Positions 13,118-15,580 of a stretch of 15,580 nt of DNA are shown here, one piece after another. Source of the DNA: an uncultured Bacteriovorax sp. (GTDB lineage: Bacteria; Bdellovibrionota; Bacteriovoracia; Bacteriovoracales; Bacteriovoracaceae). Under the pieces are notes generated by a model that was given only the letters and a program-made list of their open reading frames with translations, did not search any database and was not told the DNA's origin. Location: contig CAMLRB010000073.1 of assembly GCA_946482295.1 (NCBI GenBank), positions 1 to 15,580 of the forward strand, written 5' to 3'. The position numbers and the translations under genes were made by a program. Within the stretch, counting starts at the first letter, position 1, and each line of letters opens with the position of its first letter.

Positions 13118-14566
13118 GTGAAAAAGATGAAATGGTCTTTAATATTCAAATTGATGACTTGGATTAACATTCTCTCTGTTCTTATTATCGTCGCTCTCTC
13201 CTTTACGATTATGACAAAGATGATGGATGGAACTGAAAAAATGGTTGTTCAAGAAATGGAAAACCTAGCTAACTCAGTAAAGCTCACTTCTGCAGATTAT
13301 GTTTGGAACCTGAACAACGATGTTCTTAAATCAATTTCAAATCAACTTCTCGATAATAAAAGTATTGAGTCCGTTTCCTTTTTAGATACAAAAAACGTGG
13401 TGATAACAAAGGCCGAAAAGAAAGCTGCAGAGGCCACTGAAGTAAAATCTCATCGAAAAATCAAACTTCCTATTATCTACGGAGCAGACAAACAAACTAT
13501 TGGTCATATTGAAGTAGCTTATAATCTAGGAAAAGTTCAGGAAGTTAAAAAACAATTTTTAACAATCACTTTTATTGGAATCATTGCTGCCCAAATTATT
13601 CTAGGCCTATTCCTCTATTTCGTTTTAAAAAGCACAACAAACAGACTAAGTTTTATTGCTGAAAAATTAAGAGGTGTTTCACAGAAAAATCAGGCCTCGT
13701 CAGAAGAAGTTAAAACAATTTCTGAAGAAGTTTCTTCTTCAACTCATCAGCAGGCCGCTTCCATTCAAGAGACAGTGACGACACTAGATGAAATCACTCA
13801 GATGGTTAATACATCAGTGGATAGCGCTCAAAGTTCATCTATTAAGGCAGAAGAGTCACATTCAATTGCCACTGAAGGTAAAGGTGTCGTAAAAGAAATG
13901 ATTCATTCGATGGAAGAAATCGATAAATCAAACAAAGACATCATGGAAGAAATCAAAAGAAGTAACGAACGTATTTCAAGTATCGTAAAAGTTATTAACG
14001 AAATCTCTCAAAAAACGACAGTCATCAATGATATTGTTTTCCAGACAAAACTCCTCTCATTTAATGCTTCAGTAGAAGCGGCCCGAGCAGGAGAGCATGG
14101 AAAAGGATTTGCTGTCGTTGCTGAAGAAGTTGGGAATCTTGCCCAAATGTCAGGTAAAGCATCAAATGAAATTTCTCAAATCTTAGATGAAAGTATCAAA
14201 ACAGTTAATGCCATCATCAACGAAACAAATACAAACATTCAACGCTTGATTGATATCGGAAATATCAAAGTAAAAGATGGTGTGGCCGTTGCTGGACGAT
14301 GCGGAAAAGTTCTTGATGAAGTTGTTGATAACGCCGCCCTTGTTAAAACAATGATGAACGAAGTATCAATTGCTTCAAAAGAACAGGCCGAAGGTGTAAA
14401 AAATATTGCTCTTGCCATGAATCAGCTTGATCAAACGACACTCTCTAACTCAAGCACGGCCAATCGTTCATTTCAAAGCTCAAAAGAACTTTCGTTGCAG
14501 GCCTCGGAACTGCAAGAAACTGTTTATGAACTTGAGGCAGAAATTTTTGGTAGAAAGGCCAATTAA
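13118..14566 (+). CDS. Methyl-accepting chemotaxis protein (transmembrane)
   Basis: A 482-residue chemoreceptor. The GTG start has GGAG eight bases upstream; the ATG three codons later is too far from it. Membrane segments at about 14-32 and 148-170 flank a small periplasmic sensor of about 115 residues (with [18 protein letters not shown]). No canonical HAMP domain follows the second segment; a helical stretch leads straight into the signalling coiled coil. The hairpin tip is unmistakable: [20 protein letters not shown], then [11 protein letters not shown] at about 308-338. Lys311 replaces the usual Asn of QTNLLAL. It should bind CheW/CheA elsewhere in the genome. It follows two family-3 binding proteins and may read one of them. 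No terminator is seen after the stop. Confidence 0.94.
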   Translation: MKKMKWSLIFKLMTWINILSVLIIVALSFTIMTKMMDGTEKMVVQEMENLANSVKLTSADYVWNLNNDVLKSISNQLLDNKSIESVSFLDTKNVVITKAEKKAAEATEVKSHRKIKLPIIYGADKQTIGHIEVAYNLGKVQEVKKQFLTITFIGIIAAQIILGLFLYFVLKSTTNRLSFIAEKLRGVSQKNQASSEEVKTISEEVSSSTHQQAASIQETVTTLDEITQMVNTSVDSAQSSSIKAEESHSIATEGKGVVKEMIHSMEEIDKSNKDIMEEIKRSNERISSIVKVINEISQKTTVINDIVFQTKLLSFNASVEAARAGEHGKGFAVVAEEVGNLAQMSGKASNEISQILDESIKTVNAIINETNTNIQRLIDIGNIKVKDGVAVAGRCGKVLDEVVDNAALVKTMMNEVSIASKEQAEGVKNIALAMNQLDQTTLSNSSTANRSFQSSKELSLQASELQETVYELEAEIFGRKAN

Positions 14567-14753
14567 TGAAGCAGGTTTCAATTCTTCGGGCAATCCAACC
14601 TTTTTCATTTCTTGAATGAAAGCTGTAGGATTGTAATGAAGCTCTTTTAACTGAAAAGTAAGATGATCTTCAACTAGCTGAACTCTTGCAAACCAAACTC
14701 GCTGTGAATGTTCGTGAGCAGGACGCCAGTGAAAAAGATAGAGATCGAAGACC
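14567..14753 (-). pseudogene. Coding-looking frame without a start codon, downstream of the SGNH-like gene
   Basis: Directly after the TAA of the SGNH-like gene, a second minus-strand frame reads VFDLYLFHWRPAHEHSQRVW, then FARVQLVEDH and on to [17 protein letters not shown]. It has gene-like composition, but no ATG, GTG or TTG occurs before about codon 54 of the frame, and a stop in the same frame lies just upstream. The junction is a run of seven A (14757-14763); removing one A would join this frame to the end of the SGNH-like protein. The frame stays open into the antisense of the chemoreceptor end, to about 14480. It may be a frameshifted C-terminus, a gene remnant or a sequencing error. 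I do not recognise the fragment. Confidence 0.4.
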
Positions 14754-15580
14754 TTATTTTTTTCTTTTTAGCTTCCAGGTTTTTTCCAAATGTTTTGCTA
14801 TTGCCATCGTAACAATTTCATTTCCAATACTGGTTCCATTCACATTCAAATAATGTATGTGATCCGAATAAATTCTCTCTTTTCTATCGTTGAAAATTTC
14901 TGTAAGGCTAAAAACAGGAAACCCTTCCTGACTTAATTGCTTGTAAGTCTTTTCTATACTTTTATAATCTTCACCTGAGATGAATTCACGAGTAATCTTT
15001 TCTTCAGGCGTAAGTTCCTTCCCCCAAAGGCGAGTTGGCTGGAGAAATTGAATTGATTTTACATTTGTCGTTTCGGCAAGTAGATGCATTTTTCTGTTGT
15101 AACTTTTAAAATGGTTGAGCGCCAATGCCTTCGCTTCAGATAGAGGCAAATGATTTTCTTCACTGGTGCCTAAATTAAATTCATCAATCATCTCTGGTGG
15201 CATTACAATTTTCTTAAAGATTCCAACCTGAACTTTGTAAAACGCATTCATTAAATAGGAATGAGCAAGGAATGAGTTGGCCACATGATGTCTATACGTT
15301 CCGAGCAAGTTGAGAATTTTGAAGCGATAGCTATCTTTTCCAGAATAGGCCAGAATTTGCTGGGCCGCTGGCATTTGTTCAAAAGAATGTGGATACGTTA
15401 TTTTAAAAGATTCATTATACCCGTCAATAGCGATAATCCCGTCTATGCGGTCACCATAAATGACCAGCATGTTAAATTGATTAGGCTGGGCCCATGCCCC
15501 GGCCGCTCCTGCAATCACCTTGAAGCTTTTTTTTGATGGTGGTAAGAACTGATCATTTAAATAATCTTGAAGAAAACTTG
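14754..15580 (-). CDS. SGNH/GDSL-like hydrolase (partial, N-terminus outside window)
   Basis: The frame is open to the right edge, so the GTG at 15518 is internal rather than the start; 275 codons are visible. Residues after KVIAGAAGAWAQPNQFNML resemble SGNH block II (the Gly-rich turn). IIAIDGYNES matches the block with the conserved Asn, and the C-terminal IYSDHIHYL supplies the Asp-x-x-His of block V. The nucleophile Ser (GDS block) would lie beyond the window. Such proteins act as esterases or as acyl-modifying enzymes of cell-surface polysaccharide; which one cannot be said here. The C-terminus ends in a basic KTWKLKRKK encoded by A-rich sequence. The frame immediately downstream looks like a displaced continuation. 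Confidence 0.7.
   Translation of the reverse strand, partial: SFLQDYLNDQFLPPSKKSFKVIAGAAGAWAQPNQFNMLVIYGDRIDGIIAIDGYNESFKITYPHSFEQMPAAQQILAYSGKDSYRFKILNLLGTYRHHVANSFLAHSYLMNAFYKVQVGIFKKIVMPPEMIDEFNLGTSEENHLPLSEAKALALNHFKSYNRKMHLLAETTNVKSIQFLQPTRLWGKELTPEEKITREFISGEDYKSIEKTYKQLSQEGFPVFSLTEIFNDRKERIYSDHIHYLNVNGTSIGNEIVTMAIAKHLEKTWKLKRKK

Noticed and set aside
15518..15518. GTG at 15518 as start of the SGNH-like gene
   Set aside because: The frame is open to the window edge and the upstream residues (FLPPSKKSFKV) continue the protein. The catalytic Ser block is missing, so the start is outside.
15285..15536. Plus-strand 83-codon frame
   Set aside because: Antisense to the SGNH-like gene; composition looks like a reverse-frame shadow.

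Overview
The window is AT-rich, roughly 40 % G+C by eye. It is gene-dense and codes on both strands, with no rRNA, tRNA, transposase or CRISPR array. Dense sigma-54 promoters, hybrid histidine kinases, a methyl-accepting chemotaxis protein, orphan solute-binding proteins and many small envelope proteins suggest a motile Gram-negative bacterium. A Bacteriovorax/Bdellovibrionota-type deltaproteobacterial lineage is my best guess, but it is an inference from gene style; no marker gene is present.

Positions 1-11,200 look like one functional block. Its core is a signalling set on the minus strand: a CHASE3 membrane histidine kinase (6628-8079), a REC-HK-REC hybrid kinase (5110-6609), a free HPt phosphotransfer protein (8501-8776) and an NtrC-type sigma-54 activator (9353-10765). 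Around it lie small stress or envelope genes: three CsbD-like proteins of different architecture (799-1296, 2458-3063, 8895-9254), a YqjE-like membrane protein (1366-1884), a hemerythrin-like HHE protein (3233-3829), a DUF748/AsmA-like protein (3889-4992), a small lipoprotein (4976-5113), a DUF1328 protein (10978-11160) and several unknown small proteins. One of these is a 35-residue peptide at 8304-8411.

The main finding is that nine GG-N10-GC type -24/-12 elements sit immediately upstream of these genes, on both strands and in the correct orientation. One of them drives the first kinase gene. The simplest model is a locus-encoded phosphorelay (kinases, then HPt, then NtrC-type regulator) that activates a contiguous sigma-54 regulon of CsbD, hemerythrin and envelope genes. 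Several gene starts were moved because a promoter or Shine-Dalgarno sequence fixes them.

From about 11,220 to the end the character changes. There are two divergent family-3 solute-binding proteins (11363-12100, 12221-12952) without transporter partners, a chemoreceptor (13118-14566), and an SGNH/GDSL-like protein that runs off the right edge (14754 to beyond 15580). The SGNH-like gene is followed by a coding-looking frame with no start codon. I saw no sigma-54 elements in this part. The left edge holds a truncated outer-membrane-type protein preceded by a small exported protein.

The tetranucleotide GGCC is strongly over-represented across the whole window (about 80 by manual count, against about 25 expected).
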